From NCBI RefSeq assembly GCF_000696095.1, contig NZ_BAYX01000002.1, positions 186,001 through 250,000 of the forward strand: DNA of 64,000 bases. The letters run 5' to 3'. The stretch is from Rhizobium rhizogenes NBRC 13257 (GTDB lineage: Bacteria; Pseudomonadota; Alphaproteobacteria; Rhizobiales; Rhizobiaceae). Below, piece by piece: positions 34,266 to 41,780 of the stretch; the first letter of the stretch is position 1, and each line of letters starts with the position of its first letter. The notes under the pieces are model-generated. The model saw nothing but the letters and a program-made list of their open reading frames with translations. It was not told where the DNA came from and searched no databases. A program made the translations under genes and the position numbers.

Positions 34266-34299
34266 AGCGGTTCGCCGGACAACGGCGGACCGCTTCTTT
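34266..34299 (+). terminator. Terminator of EF-hand gene 1
   Basis: AGCGGTTCGCCG (34266-34277) and CGGCGGACCGCT (34283-34294) pair with one G-T wobble around GACAA, then TCTTTG follows. Confidence 0.7.
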
Positions 34300-34387
34300 G
34301 TGATTGAAACCATTCATTTTCCTCCTCGCCGGAACACCCGTCCCCGTGATGCGTTGCATTGGTAATGCCAAAAGGGAGGATGTATCC

Positions 34388-34894
34388 ATGAGAACGATCA
34401 TTATTGCCGCAACGCTGGCGCTGGTTTCGGCTTTGCCGGCGTTCGCGCAGGGCAAGCAGACGGCGATCGCCAATTTTGTCGGTGCCGACGGCAAGCAGTC
34501 GGGACGGGCGGTCCTGACAGAGGCGAAGACGGGCGTGCTGATCGAGCTCGATGTCTCCGGCCTGCCGGTCAACCGCTGGGTTGCCTTCCATATCCACGAG
34601 AGCGATCGCTGCGACCATACGCACGGATTCGATTCCGCCGGCGGCCATTTCAATCCCACCAAGGCGGAGCATGGTCTGCTTGCGGCCAATGGTCCGCATG
34701 CCGGCGATATGCCCAATCAATATGTCGATCAGGACGGCAAGCTGCGGGCGCAGGTTTTCAACGGCATGGTATCGCTCGACGGTAAGAACGGCATCCGTGG
34801 CCGGACGCTGATGATCCACGCGGACTCCGATGATTACCGCAGCCAGCCCGTTGGCGGTGCCGGCAAGCGGCTGGCCTGCGCGGTCATCCAATAG
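34388..34894 (+). CDS. sodC: SodC, periplasmic Cu/Zn superoxide dismutase
   Basis: A 168-residue exported enzyme that converts superoxide to hydrogen peroxide and oxygen. The signal peptide is MRTIIIAATLALVSALPAFA. Copper ligands are in HIHESDRC and GGHFNP, the zinc ligands include the bridging His plus EHG and GPHAGDMP, and the IHADSDDY and GKRLACAVI segments supply the last His and the disulfide cysteine. It is shorter than many plant-type SODs but normal for bacterial SodC. The ATG at 34388 is preceded by GGGAGG at good spacing. The same frame extends upstream without support. Confidence 0.93.
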   Translation: MRTIIIAATLALVSALPAFAQGKQTAIANFVGADGKQSGRAVLTEAKTGVLIELDVSGLPVNRWVAFHIHESDRCDHTHGFDSAGGHFNPTKAEHGLLAANGPHAGDMPNQYVDQDGKLRAQVFNGMVSLDGKNGIRGRTLMIHADSDDYRSQPVGGAGKRLACAVIQ

Positions 34895-35003
34895 TTTTGC
34901 CGCCTTAGTGATTCGCGGCATTTGTTCCGATCTTTGCCACGCGCCGGTTGTCTTCCGCATGCGGAGACCCACCGGTGATGTGATTCGATGCTTGTCAATT
35001 GGG

Positions 35004-35020
35004 GTTAATGATCAATTAAC
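35004..35020. promoter_or_regulatory. CtrA-box consensus site upstream of EF-hand gene 2
   Basis: GTTAAT (35004-35009), GATCA, ATTAAC (35015-35020): this equals TTAA-N7-TTAAC, matching the CtrA consensus of Caulobacter and other alphaproteobacteria. The arms are also a perfect palindrome. It lies 108 bp upstream of the ATG at 35128. Confidence 0.55.
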
Positions 35021-35127
35021 ACCTATCTTTGACCACCTCTCCAAATCGGCCTATCCCATCAGGCATTTCAACAAGCGTACTGCGTCCCACGGAAAGCGCC
35101 GGATGGCGTTTACTTCAGGAGATTTGG

Positions 35128-35787
35128 ATGAGTGGTATTTCTTCAGTTGGAAGCAGCATGAGCGCTGCCTCGTACAATCCCCTTGATAAAAACCATGACG
35201 GCGTTGTGGACGCCCAGGAGCTGCAGGAAGCAGCACAATCAGGGCTTCTGTCGGCGAGCGTTCTCGGCGACGAAGATAGCGATGACAGCAGCGATCAGAG
35301 CCCGACGAGTGCGTTCTCTGGCAATCTGGCGTCCATGCTGCTGCAAATGCAGCAGGCGAGCGCCAGCGGCCAGACCGGCACTGACACGTCGAGCGACGAC
35401 TCGTCTGACCAATCACCGATGGACCAGCTCTTCGCCAGCCTTGACACCAACAAGGATGGCAAGGTTTCCTCCGACGAGTTCGTGGCCGGACGCCCGAAGG
35501 ACATGAGCGAAAGCGATGCTGCGAACCTGTTCAAGAGCCTGGATACCCAAAACTCAGGCTCGCTGGACAAGGATCAGTTCGCCGAAGGCCTCGATGTCCT
35601 GAAGCCGACCGATCCGTCCGCCGCCGATGTCCTGTCGCAGGAGCAATCCTCTGGCGATAGCAGCGGCGATACTGCTGACCAGAATGCTCTGGAAGTTTTC
35701 ATCAGCGAGATGCAGGCCTCGATGAACGTTTATCAAAATACCTATGGTCAGTATGATACGGATCAGACGGACAGCGTTGCCGCCTGA
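35128..35787 (+). CDS. Three-EF-hand protein, paralogue 2
   Basis: A 219-residue very acidic Ser/Asp-rich protein. EF-hand loops are D20-E31 (DKNHDGVVDAQE), D106-E117 (DTNKDGKVSSDE) and D139-Q150 (DTQNSGSLDKDQ). The third lacks the usual Glu at position 12 and probably binds poorly. The linkers are low-complexity (DEDSDDSSDQSP repeated at 48-59 and 90-97). A central FSGNLASMLLQMQQA and the C-terminal MNVYQNTYGQYDTDQTDSVAA mirror paralogue 1. There is no signal peptide. The ATG at 35128 follows CAGGAGATTTGG. The longer in-frame extension has no support. Confidence 0.82.
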   Translation: MSGISSVGSSMSAASYNPLDKNHDGVVDAQELQEAAQSGLLSASVLGDEDSDDSSDQSPTSAFSGNLASMLLQMQQASASGQTGTDTSSDDSSDQSPMDQLFASLDTNKDGKVSSDEFVAGRPKDMSESDAANLFKSLDTQNSGSLDKDQFAEGLDVLKPTDPSAADVLSQEQSSGDSSGDTADQNALEVFISEMQASMNVYQNTYGQYDTDQTDSVAA

Positions 35788-35816
35788 TCGGCGGTTACGG
35801 CTAAGACTTGAAATGG

Positions 35817-35850
35817 ACGGAGATTGCGCAAATGCAGTCTCCGTTTTTTT
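35817..35850 (+). terminator. Terminator of EF-hand gene 2
   Basis: An 11-bp stem with one G-T pair, arms 35817-35827 (ACGGAGATTGC) and 35834-35844 (GCAGTCTCCGT), is followed by seven T. It abuts the stop of the convergent phosphatase gene. Confidence 0.9.
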
Positions 35851-36382
35851 ATGGGACGTCGATCTTCGCCAATAGCGGCAGCACGAAGGGCGCATTGCCG
35901 TCCGCGTCAGCACCCCGGCCGATCGCCTTGACGGCGTCGACCAACCGGCCCTTACGGCCAAGCACATCGTCACCGATCATGACCAGCCGCGTGTTCGGTG
36001 TGGCATAGGGTGAGGCGGCGCGCAGGCGACGGGTGAGAACCATATCGTCCTCTTCGGGATGGACGGCAAGGGCTGCGATCAAAGCCGCTGCAGGCGAGCG
36101 CGACACGCCCATCCAGCAATGGATCAGCAGCGGCGCGGTGCGATTCCAGCTTCTCGCGAAATCGATGATGTCGCGGACATGCGTCTCTTGCGGCGCGACA
36201 AGATTGCCGGTGCCGGCAAAGCTGATATCGTTCATGCCGAGCAACAGATGCCTATCCGCCTTGATAACGGCGGGACGATGAAAGCTCTGTTCCTTCGCCA
36301 TAAGGCTGATCATTTCGGATGCACCGTGGCGTACGGCCATTTCCGCGATGCGGGCCAGCGGCGATACGACGATCGCGGTCAT
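35849..36382 (-). CDS. Tyrosine-phosphatase-fold protein
   Basis: A 177-residue protein with the cysteine-phosphatase loop HCWMGVSRSP (CX5R) near residue 88, and an upstream Asp region (HVRDIIDFARSW). The overall size suits the dual-specificity or tyrosine phosphatase fold. Substrate is unknown. Its ATG overlaps the upstream HD gene stop by 4 bp, which in turn overlaps ygfZ, so three genes are probably co-translated. The gene ends next to the terminator of the convergent EF-hand gene. Confidence 0.83.
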   Translation of the reverse strand: MTAIVVSPLARIAEMAVRHGASEMISLMAKEQSFHRPAVIKADRHLLLGMNDISFAGTGNLVAPQETHVRDIIDFARSWNRTAPLLIHCWMGVSRSPAAALIAALAVHPEEDDMVLTRRLRAASPYATPNTRLVMIGDDVLGRKGRLVDAVKAIGRGADADGNAPFVLPLLAKIDVP

Positions 36383-36996
36383 GCCTCGGCACTCACGCTG
36401 GCGCGTTCGGCTTCGATCGCTTCAAAACGCTTCAGGAAAAGCCGCTGGGCTTCCACCGCCGGCATCGGCTGGATCGGCAGAATGTCCTGTGTAATGCCAC
36501 GCGGCTGGCCGAAGAACTTTCGCGCTTCCGCTGACGTGAAACCGGCCAGCAGCGTCGCCTCGAAATAGGCGGACACCGTATCGGCCTTCTTGATCTTTGC
36601 CTTCAACTGCGGAGCACAATGCGGCGGCAGGGCAAAGCGCCGGTAGATCGCCGCTTCCAGGCGCATTTCCACCAGCTTGTACTCGCCGCCGACCACCGAT
36701 TTGAACGGTGAGATCATATCGCCGATGACATATTCGGGAGCATCGTGCAGCAGTGCTGCCAGCAGTTCGTCCGGTGTCGCCGGATTGAGTTGGCGAAAGA
36801 TCGCCTCGACCACGAGACTATGCTGCGCCACCGAAAAGGCATGATCCCCCGAGGTCTGGCCGTTCCAGCGCGCGACGCGGGCAAGGCCATGGGCGATGTC
36901 GCTGATTTCGACGTCGAGCGGCGAGGGGTCGAGTAGGTCGAGCCTGCGACCGGACAGCATGCGCTGCCAGGCACGCGGGGTAGCACCCGATGTCAT
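36379..36996 (-). CDS. HD-domain (YfbR-like) hydrolase
   Basis: A 205-residue HD-fold phosphohydrolase resembling the 5'-deoxynucleotidase YfbR. The motifs are VARWNGQTSGDHAFSVAQHSLVVEAI near residue 40-65, ALLHDAPEYVIGDMISPFK near residue 81, and a late KIKKADTVSAYFEATLL with the final Asp. It overlaps ygfZ upstream and the phosphatase gene downstream by 4 bp each. Nucleotide-monophosphate hydrolysis is a reasonable guess. I could not confirm substrate. Confidence 0.87.
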   Translation of the reverse strand: MTSGATPRAWQRMLSGRRLDLLDPSPLDVEISDIAHGLARVARWNGQTSGDHAFSVAQHSLVVEAIFRQLNPATPDELLAALLHDAPEYVIGDMISPFKSVVGGEYKLVEMRLEAAIYRRFALPPHCAPQLKAKIKKADTVSAYFEATLLAGFTSAEARKFFGQPRGITQDILPIQPMPAVEAQRLFLKRFEAIEAERASVSAEA

Positions 36997-37832
36997 GCCG
37001 ACGCCTCATCGGTCTGCGTCGGGAAGGAGAGGCCGGACCAAACGGGCAGTGCAACGGAGACCTCGTGACCGGCTGCCAGGATCGGCGTGCCGGCCGCAAT
37101 AGCTTCGCCGGCGCGGTCGATGCGGACAATGGCAAGCCCGTTGGCGCCTTCGATAGAGCCGAGCGTGCCGATCGGCTTGCCGCCGGCGGTCAGTTCCGTG
37201 CCGCTTGCGGGCAGATCGGCGCTGCCGATGACGATGACGACCCGGCGGCGCGCGGTGCTGCGATGCTGCATGCGGGAAACCACTTCCTGGCCGACATAGC
37301 AGCCCTTGCGGAAGCCGAGGCCACCATTGAGGTCCAGCAGCACGTCATGCGGAAAAGCGTCCTGCAGGGCGAAATCCTGGCCGGAAACGGCAATGCCATT
37401 GGCAATGCGCAGCGCCTCGTAAAGTGCCTCGGCATCGTCGCCGTGATGACCTGATGTCCGCGTCAATGCAATGCCCGCCTTGGCGAAGCGGCTGTCCCTG
37501 GGGCCTTCGGCAACATTGTCGCCCCAGGCGACCGTAACGCCCTCGGTTTCCCCGACAGCGAAATCGACCGGTGCGCGCAGCCGGTACATGGTGAGCCGTT
37601 TCAGCAGCCCATCCCTTTGCGCCGTATCGGTCTCCAGTAGAAAGCCGGGGCCGTCCCTGGAGATCATGAAGTCGAACAGGATCTTGCCCTGCGGCGTCAG
37701 CAGCGCGCCCGGACGCGCCTCGTCCGTGCCGAGCGAGACAAGGTCGGTGGTGATGAGATTGTGCAGGAAAGGCTCCGCCTCAGCGCCGGTGACGCGAAGA
37801 AAGGAGCGATCTCTGAGGAATACGGCTGGCAT
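36993..37832 (-). CDS. ygfZ: YgfZ/GcvT-like folate-binding Fe-S cluster maturation protein
   Basis: A 279-residue tetrahydrofolate-binding protein that assists repair or assembly of certain iron-sulfur enzymes. The hallmark KGCYVGQE lies in GFRKGCYVGQEVVSRMQHR near residue 195, with its conserved cysteine. The N-terminal part (FLRVTGAEAEPFLHNLITTDL, GALLTPQGKILFDFMI) is standard. The ATG at 37832 is an internal start of a longer open frame, chosen because family members begin just before the LRDRSFLRVTG segment. It is the first gene of a three-gene leftward cluster. Confidence 0.92.
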   Translation of the reverse strand: MPAVFLRDRSFLRVTGAEAEPFLHNLITTDLVSLGTDEARPGALLTPQGKILFDFMISRDGPGFLLETDTAQRDGLLKRLTMYRLRAPVDFAVGETEGVTVAWGDNVAEGPRDSRFAKAGIALTRTSGHHGDDAEALYEALRIANGIAVSGQDFALQDAFPHDVLLDLNGGLGFRKGCYVGQEVVSRMQHRSTARRRVVIVIGSADLPASGTELTAGGKPIGTLGSIEGANGLAIVRIDRAGEAIAAGTPILAAGHEVSVALPVWSGLSFPTQTDEASA

Positions 37833-37905
37833 GATGAACCCGCTAATTTCGCCTATCGCCCAGAGGTAGGGCCTCTGCTCGGGAACCGCAAGTTCTGCGG
37901 CCGGA

Positions 37906-38673
37906 TCATTCGCCGGAGGTGAAGAATTTCCACTTGCCGTCGGGCGTGATGCCGACGCGATAGAAATTATAGCCCCCGAATTCCAGCATGTCGGAGAAAT
38001 CACCGGCAGTGACGATCCGCATCAGGTCGACCTTTTCCGGCGCGGTCAGGGTCTTGATGTCCTTCTCGGCGAAATAGGGCCAGACATACATTTCGTTCGG
38101 CGTTCCCTGGCCGACATGGGCGCAGGCACTCGACAGGATATCGAGGAGGATGGACAGGATCTCGATGCCATCGGAATCGCCGGAGAGATCATGCAGCGTC
38201 TTGATCGGGTCTTCCCCCGGATCGTCCGCCGTCACCTGCGTCTGGTTGAGGCCGCCGCCGATATTCATCAGCGGGCGCAGGCGCTCAAGATCACCGGAAG
38301 CGGCTGCCTCGACAATGGTTTCGCGTAGCTTGCGCACCGGTTCCGGCACCTTGCTGATATCGTAGATGATCTCTGCTGACTTGCCGCTGGTCGAGGCATC
38401 GCTGGTGGTGGCGTTGCTGCTGGATTGCCCCTGGCTCTTGACCAGCGGGTCCGGCATGGGAAGAGCCTTGGAGGGCGCCTCCAGCGCCTGCTCGACCGGC
38501 TTGTCATTGTTCTGCTGCGCGGGCTTGCTCGCAGCACCCGGCTGAGCGGCGGGGGGATTGATCAGCGAGAAGGCGAGAGCGGGAAGCGGCTGGGCAAGGC
38601 TACCGAAAAACATGGTCGCGGCAGCGAGCGAGGCAATGGAACGTCGAAACTCATTGCCCGGTACGATATGCAT
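37906..38673 (-). CDS. Exported hypothetical protein
   Basis: A 255-residue protein that I do not recognise. A probable signal peptide (RRSIASLAAATMFFGSLAQPLPALA) is followed by a disordered Pro/Gln/Ser-rich linker to about residue 95. A folded C-terminal domain follows (VPEPVRKLRETIVEAAASGDLERLRPLMNIGG, then EMYVWPYFAEKDIKTLTAPEKVDLMRIVTAGDF, ending FYRVGITPDGKWKFFTSGE). I have broken the quotation at the domain boundary. I prefer the ATG at 38673. It lies 16 bp after a 93-residue gene on the same strand and probably shares its transcript. The periplasm is the likely location. Confidence 0.7.
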   Translation of the reverse strand: MHIVPGNEFRRSIASLAAATMFFGSLAQPLPALAFSLINPPAAQPGAASKPAQQNNDKPVEQALEAPSKALPMPDPLVKSQGQSSSNATTSDASTSGKSAEIIYDISKVPEPVRKLRETIVEAAASGDLERLRPLMNIGGGLNQTQVTADDPGEDPIKTLHDLSGDSDGIEILSILLDILSSACAHVGQGTPNEMYVWPYFAEKDIKTLTAPEKVDLMRIVTAGDFSDMLEFGGYNFYRVGITPDGKWKFFTSGE

Positions 38674-38689
38674 AAAGGATCTCTGGCTG

Positions 38690-38971
38690 TTATTGCAGGG
38701 TGCGGTTCGGAGAGAATTCACCAGCAAGCATGCGTTCCCTAAGCGATTCGAGCAAGGCCTCAGCGCCCTGTTCCCCATGAATGCGAATAGTCTCGCGGAT
38801 GGCATGGGCAATCGCAGCGTCGGCAATGATCTCCGGCTCAATGCCATCGGCCATCCCGTCAGCCCACGCTTCGTTCTGGTATTCCAGCGCTGCCTGCATC
38901 TTTTCGTGGACGATCATGTCATCGATTTCGTTCAGGCTGGCTTCCATCATTTCTTTCCTCGAGACGTCCAT
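38690..38971 (-). CDS. 93-aa hypothetical protein
   Basis: A 93-residue acidic, helical protein (MDVSRKEMMEASLNEIDDM, AIAHAIRETIRIHGEQG) with no signal or membrane segment. AAGGACA immediately before the ATG is a fair ribosome binding site. I do not recognise the family. It is followed 16 bp later by the exported hypothetical gene, so the two may work together. Confidence 0.65.
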   Translation of the reverse strand: MDVSRKEMMEASLNEIDDMIVHEKMQAALEYQNEAWADGMADGIEPEIIADAAIAHAIRETIRIHGEQGAEALLESLRERMLAGEFSPNRTLQ

Positions 38972-39052
38972 TGTCCTTACCGCTTGCTTAACGACTCTAT
39001 CAGCCTTTTCCTAAAACGACACGGCTCGGTACGAAAAGGGGTTAATAAATCG

Positions 39053-39490
39053 TCAATTTCCAAAGCGAGCGGTTATTTCTGTAGCAAGTGTTGCACCTTC
39101 GTTACGGTATCGCTCCTCCGCGACAACGGCCTGCGACGTGCAATTCGTGTAAACCGACGCAAAGGATCTGTATCCACGGTTGAACGCGGCGGTCAGTCTT
39201 TCCTTGCGTTTCGGCTCGTTCTTGGTCTCGGCATCGAGCAATTGCTGCATGCCAACCCGCCAACCGTCTTCAGCGGAGGAGTTGCAGAGGTTGCGCAGAT
39301 AGTTGACCGAACCGAGAATTTCGGAGAGCCGCAGAAGCTGGTCGTCATAGGGCGTCGGCTGCTCGGCGTCGCCACTATTGGCGGGCGCCTGTCCCTGCGG
39401 AACGGTCGTCGCCGACTGCGCAAACGCCGGAAATGCGGCCGCAAGCGCGGCGCAGATCATAAGCGGATGAATGAGGCGACGATGAATCAT
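39053..39490 (-). CDS. TIGR02301-family exported protein
   Basis: A 145-residue protein of a family restricted to Rhizobiales and of unknown function. A signal peptide (HPLMICAALAAAFPAFA) is followed by YDDQLLRLSEILGSVNYLRNLC and a CTSQAVVAEERYRNEGATLA segment. The two cysteines (in LRNLC and YTNCT) could form a disulfide. I place the start at ATG 39490. An earlier in-frame ATG at 39514 has no ribosome binding site. TTAA-N6-TTAAC at 39557-39571 is upstream and resembles a CtrA box with one base too few. Confidence 0.8.
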   Translation of the reverse strand: MIHRRLIHPLMICAALAAAFPAFAQSATTVPQGQAPANSGDAEQPTPYDDQLLRLSEILGSVNYLRNLCNSSAEDGWRVGMQQLLDAETKNEPKRKERLTAAFNRGYRSFASVYTNCTSQAVVAEERYRNEGATLATEITARFGN

Positions 39491-39592
39491 GTGCCCAATT
39501 GATATGGCAAGCATGACGGGAACAAGGCGAAATGCTCGCTTTCCACCCTGTTATTGTTAAGCATCGTTAACGCGGGAACCCGGCTGATCCCG

Positions 39593-40012
39593 TCAGTCGC
39601 GGGTTGCGGCGATCCGCTCGACGCATTCGAGAACGCTTGCCGGAACGGGCAGGACGCGGATCTCTTCCAGCGAGTACCAGCCGATCGCGGCGGCATCGTC
39701 GGCCGCTTCGGCGGTCGCTTCTTCGTCGGCATCGACCCGAAAGACGGAGAGGAGAAAGTGACTGGTGAGCCTCCCGTCTGCTGCATGGCTCCGCAGATCG
39801 TAAGTCTCGAACAGACGGGGATTGCGGGCCGATATCCCTGTCTCCTCCTCGAACTCCCGCAACGCCGTTTCCGCTGGTGTTTCGCCATCCTCGGCCCGTC
39901 CGCCTGGAAAAGCATACATATCGGCCGACGGCGGATTGCGGCGCAGCACCAACAGGAAACGACCGTCGCGTTCGAGAATGGCGGAAGAGGCGGGGCGGGG
40001 GATCGAGGTCAT
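39593..40012 (-). CDS. NUDIX hydrolase
   Basis: A 139-residue nucleoside-diphosphate-linked hydrolase. The Nudix box is complete as [24 protein letters not shown] broken here into [13 protein letters not shown] and [11 protein letters not shown], residues 37-60, with the catalytic Glu residues. The N-terminal [17 protein letters not shown] resembles ADP-ribose and MutT-type enzymes, but no specificity motif is visible. It is divergent from the ynfA gene with about 150 bp between. Confidence 0.9.
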   Translation of the reverse strand: MTSIPRPASSAILERDGRFLLVLRRNPPSADMYAFPGGRAEDGETPAETALREFEEETGISARNPRLFETYDLRSHAADGRLTSHFLLSVFRVDADEEATAEAADDAAAIGWYSLEEIRVLPVPASVLECVERIAATRD

Positions 40013-40161
40013 GGATCTTCGGATTCCGAGGGAAATATCAGGCGGTGATGAAAGCTCTAAGCCCTCGCAAGATACGGCTCTTGTTGTGCCGGATGAAAGC
40101 CCTTTTAGTCGTAAATCAGAACCTCGATTCGAGACCGCCGCCCGCGTTGCTGGAAATCATC

Positions 40162-40482
40162 ATGACCTACGCACTCTATGCCCTTGCCGCGCTGGCGGAA
40201 ATTGCCGGTTGTTTTGCCTTCTGGGCTTGGCTGCGGCTGGCAAAGCCCATCTGGTGGCTGGCGCCCGGCCTGGTGTCGCTGGCGCTGTTCGCCTGGCTTT
40301 TGGCACTGGTGCCGAGCGATGCGGCGGGGCGTACCTACGCGGCCTATGGCGGCGTCTATATCGTCGCCTCCATTCTCTGGCTTTGGCTGGCCGAGGGACG
40401 TTTGCCCGATCGCTGGGATATTTTCGGCGCCGTGGTCTGCCTTGCGGGTGGCGCCATCATTCTCTTCGGCCCGCGCGGTTGA
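40162..40482 (+). CDS. YnfA-family membrane protein
   Basis: A 106-residue inner-membrane protein with four hydrophobic helices ([71 protein letters not shown]). The conserved [10 protein letters not shown] and [12 protein letters not shown] motifs are typical of YnfA (UPF0060), related to small multidrug transporters. Substrate is unknown. I chose the ATG at 40162 because it gives the family length. The open frame extends upstream but without support. Confidence 0.9.
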   Translation: MTYALYALAALAEIAGCFAFWAWLRLAKPIWWLAPGLVSLALFAWLLALVPSDAAGRTYAAYGGVYIVASILWLWLAEGRLPDRWDIFGAVVCLAGGAIILFGPRG

Positions 40483-40525
40483 CCTTCTCCTTGACCCGGC
40501 GCTTTCAGGGTGCAAAACAAACCCT

Positions 40526-41290
40526 ATGTGCGGACGCTTTGCATTGACATCGACGCCGGAATACGTGGGCGAGGCGCTGGGCGTCCTGCTCAGCGAAGGC
40601 TTTCCTGCGCGCTATAACATAGCGCCGACACAGCCGATCCTCGTCGTCATCTCGGGCGATCGGCAGGAACGGGGCAGCAATCTGCCGGATCGTCGCGCGG
40701 TGCTGGTGCGCTGGGGCTTTACGCCCGCCTGGGTGAAGGAACCGAAGGAATTTCCGCTGCTGATCAATGCCCGCGCCGAAACCGCAATCGGCAAGGCCTC
40801 ATTCCGCGCCGCCATGCGTCATCGGCGCATTCTGATCCCCGCTTCGGGTTTCTACGAATGGCGCCGCCCCGCCAAGGAGAGCGGCGAGAAGTCTCAAGCT
40901 TATTGGATACGCCCGCGCGATGGCGGCGTCATCGCCTTTGCCGGCCTGATGGAGACATGGGCATCGGCCGATGGGTCGGAAGTCGATACCGGTGCGATCC
41001 TGACGACGGCTGCAAACAGAGCGATGCGTCCCATTCATGACCGCATGCCCGTCGTCATCAAGCCGGAGGATTTTGCCCGCTGGCTGGATTGCAAGACACA
41101 GGAGCCGCGCGAGGTTCTCGACCTGATGGCACCGGTTCAGGAGGACTTCTTCGAGGCGATCCCGGTTTCGGATCGCGTCAACAAGGTCGCCAATATGGGA
41201 CCTGACTTGCAGGAGCCGGTAGCGATAGAGGCTCCGACCAAGCCGCCGAAGAAGCCGGACCCTGGCGATGGCCAGTTGAACCTCTTCTGA
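40526..41290 (+). CDS. SRAP-domain protein (YedK/HMCES family)
   Basis: A 254-residue SOS-response-associated protein that shields abasic sites in single-stranded DNA by crosslinking through the amino-terminal cysteine. MCGRF exposes Cys2 after Met removal. The active-site segments PARYNIAPTQ, LINARAETA, and ILIPASGFYEW are present, with the catalytic Glu in FYEW and a His in PIHDRMPVV. The C-terminus is a Lys/Pro-rich tail. ATG at 40526 is the only start that leaves Cys2 in place. It lies 43 bp after ynfA. Confidence 0.93.
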   Translation: MCGRFALTSTPEYVGEALGVLLSEGFPARYNIAPTQPILVVISGDRQERGSNLPDRRAVLVRWGFTPAWVKEPKEFPLLINARAETAIGKASFRAAMRHRRILIPASGFYEWRRPAKESGEKSQAYWIRPRDGGVIAFAGLMETWASADGSEVDTGAILTTAANRAMRPIHDRMPVVIKPEDFARWLDCKTQEPREVLDLMAPVQEDFFEAIPVSDRVNKVANMGPDLQEPVAIEAPTKPPKKPDPGDGQLNLF

Positions 41291-41370
41291 ACGGCTTCGT
41301 GTCGAGATCGGCGCTGCCACAAGCCGCTGCTAACAGTCGGCTCCCCCTGGCTGGCAAATAATGTCTGGTC

Positions 41371-41511
41371 TTAGGCGATCTTCTTTTTCATCGGCTTGGC
41401 TTTCAGCATCAGATGTGCTGCCAGAACGGCCTTCAGGCCGAGCGGACGATAAAGCAAGCTCGGATCGATCTTTGCCTGCGGTTGTGCCGCTTCGTCTTTC
41501 TTCGTGGTCAT
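41371..41511 (-). CDS. 46-aa basic hypothetical protein
   Basis: A 46-residue frame, MTTKKDEAAQPQAKIDP then SLLYRPLGLKAVLAAHLM and KAKPMKKKIA, with the ribosome binding site GAGGAG seven bases before the ATG. A short hydrophobic helix (LGLKAVLAAHLML) lies between Lys-rich ends, so it may bind membrane or RNA. I know no family. A CtrA-box consensus lies about 175 bp upstream at 41684. It stands alone between an SRAP gene on the other strand and pssA. Confidence 0.6.
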   Translation of the reverse strand: MTTKKDEAAQPQAKIDPSLLYRPLGLKAVLAAHLMLKAKPMKKKIA

Positions 41512-41683
41512 GGGTTACTCCTCACCTTGTTCCCGCTGGTGTTTTCTGAATCACCAAACTGCTTTGCTAATGTGTCGTAAATCATGACAAATCAAAGGCG
41601 TCTGGCGATCAGCTTTTGTAAACACCGACCATATTTCGCGAGATGAGGGCGAAATTTTCGTATTTTCCTCGCCTACTCAGGGT

Positions 41684-41704
41684 GTTAATTCTTCATTAAC
41701 CATC
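41684..41704. promoter_or_regulatory. CtrA-box consensus TTAA-N7-TTAACCAT
   Basis: GTTAAT (41684-41689), TCTTC, ATTAAC (41695-41700), then CATC. This is TTAA-N7-TTAACCAT, including the extended Caulobacter CtrA half-site TTAACCAT. Downstream to the left is the 46-aa gene. On the right, pssA ends rather than starts, so the small gene is the likelier target. Confidence 0.55.
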
Positions 41705-41780
41705 TTCGCGCTTTGCGTGAAACGTCGCAACCAGTCGTCTAACGAGACGAGCGGCGCGTCGAGCCATGCCGGCTTTTGGG

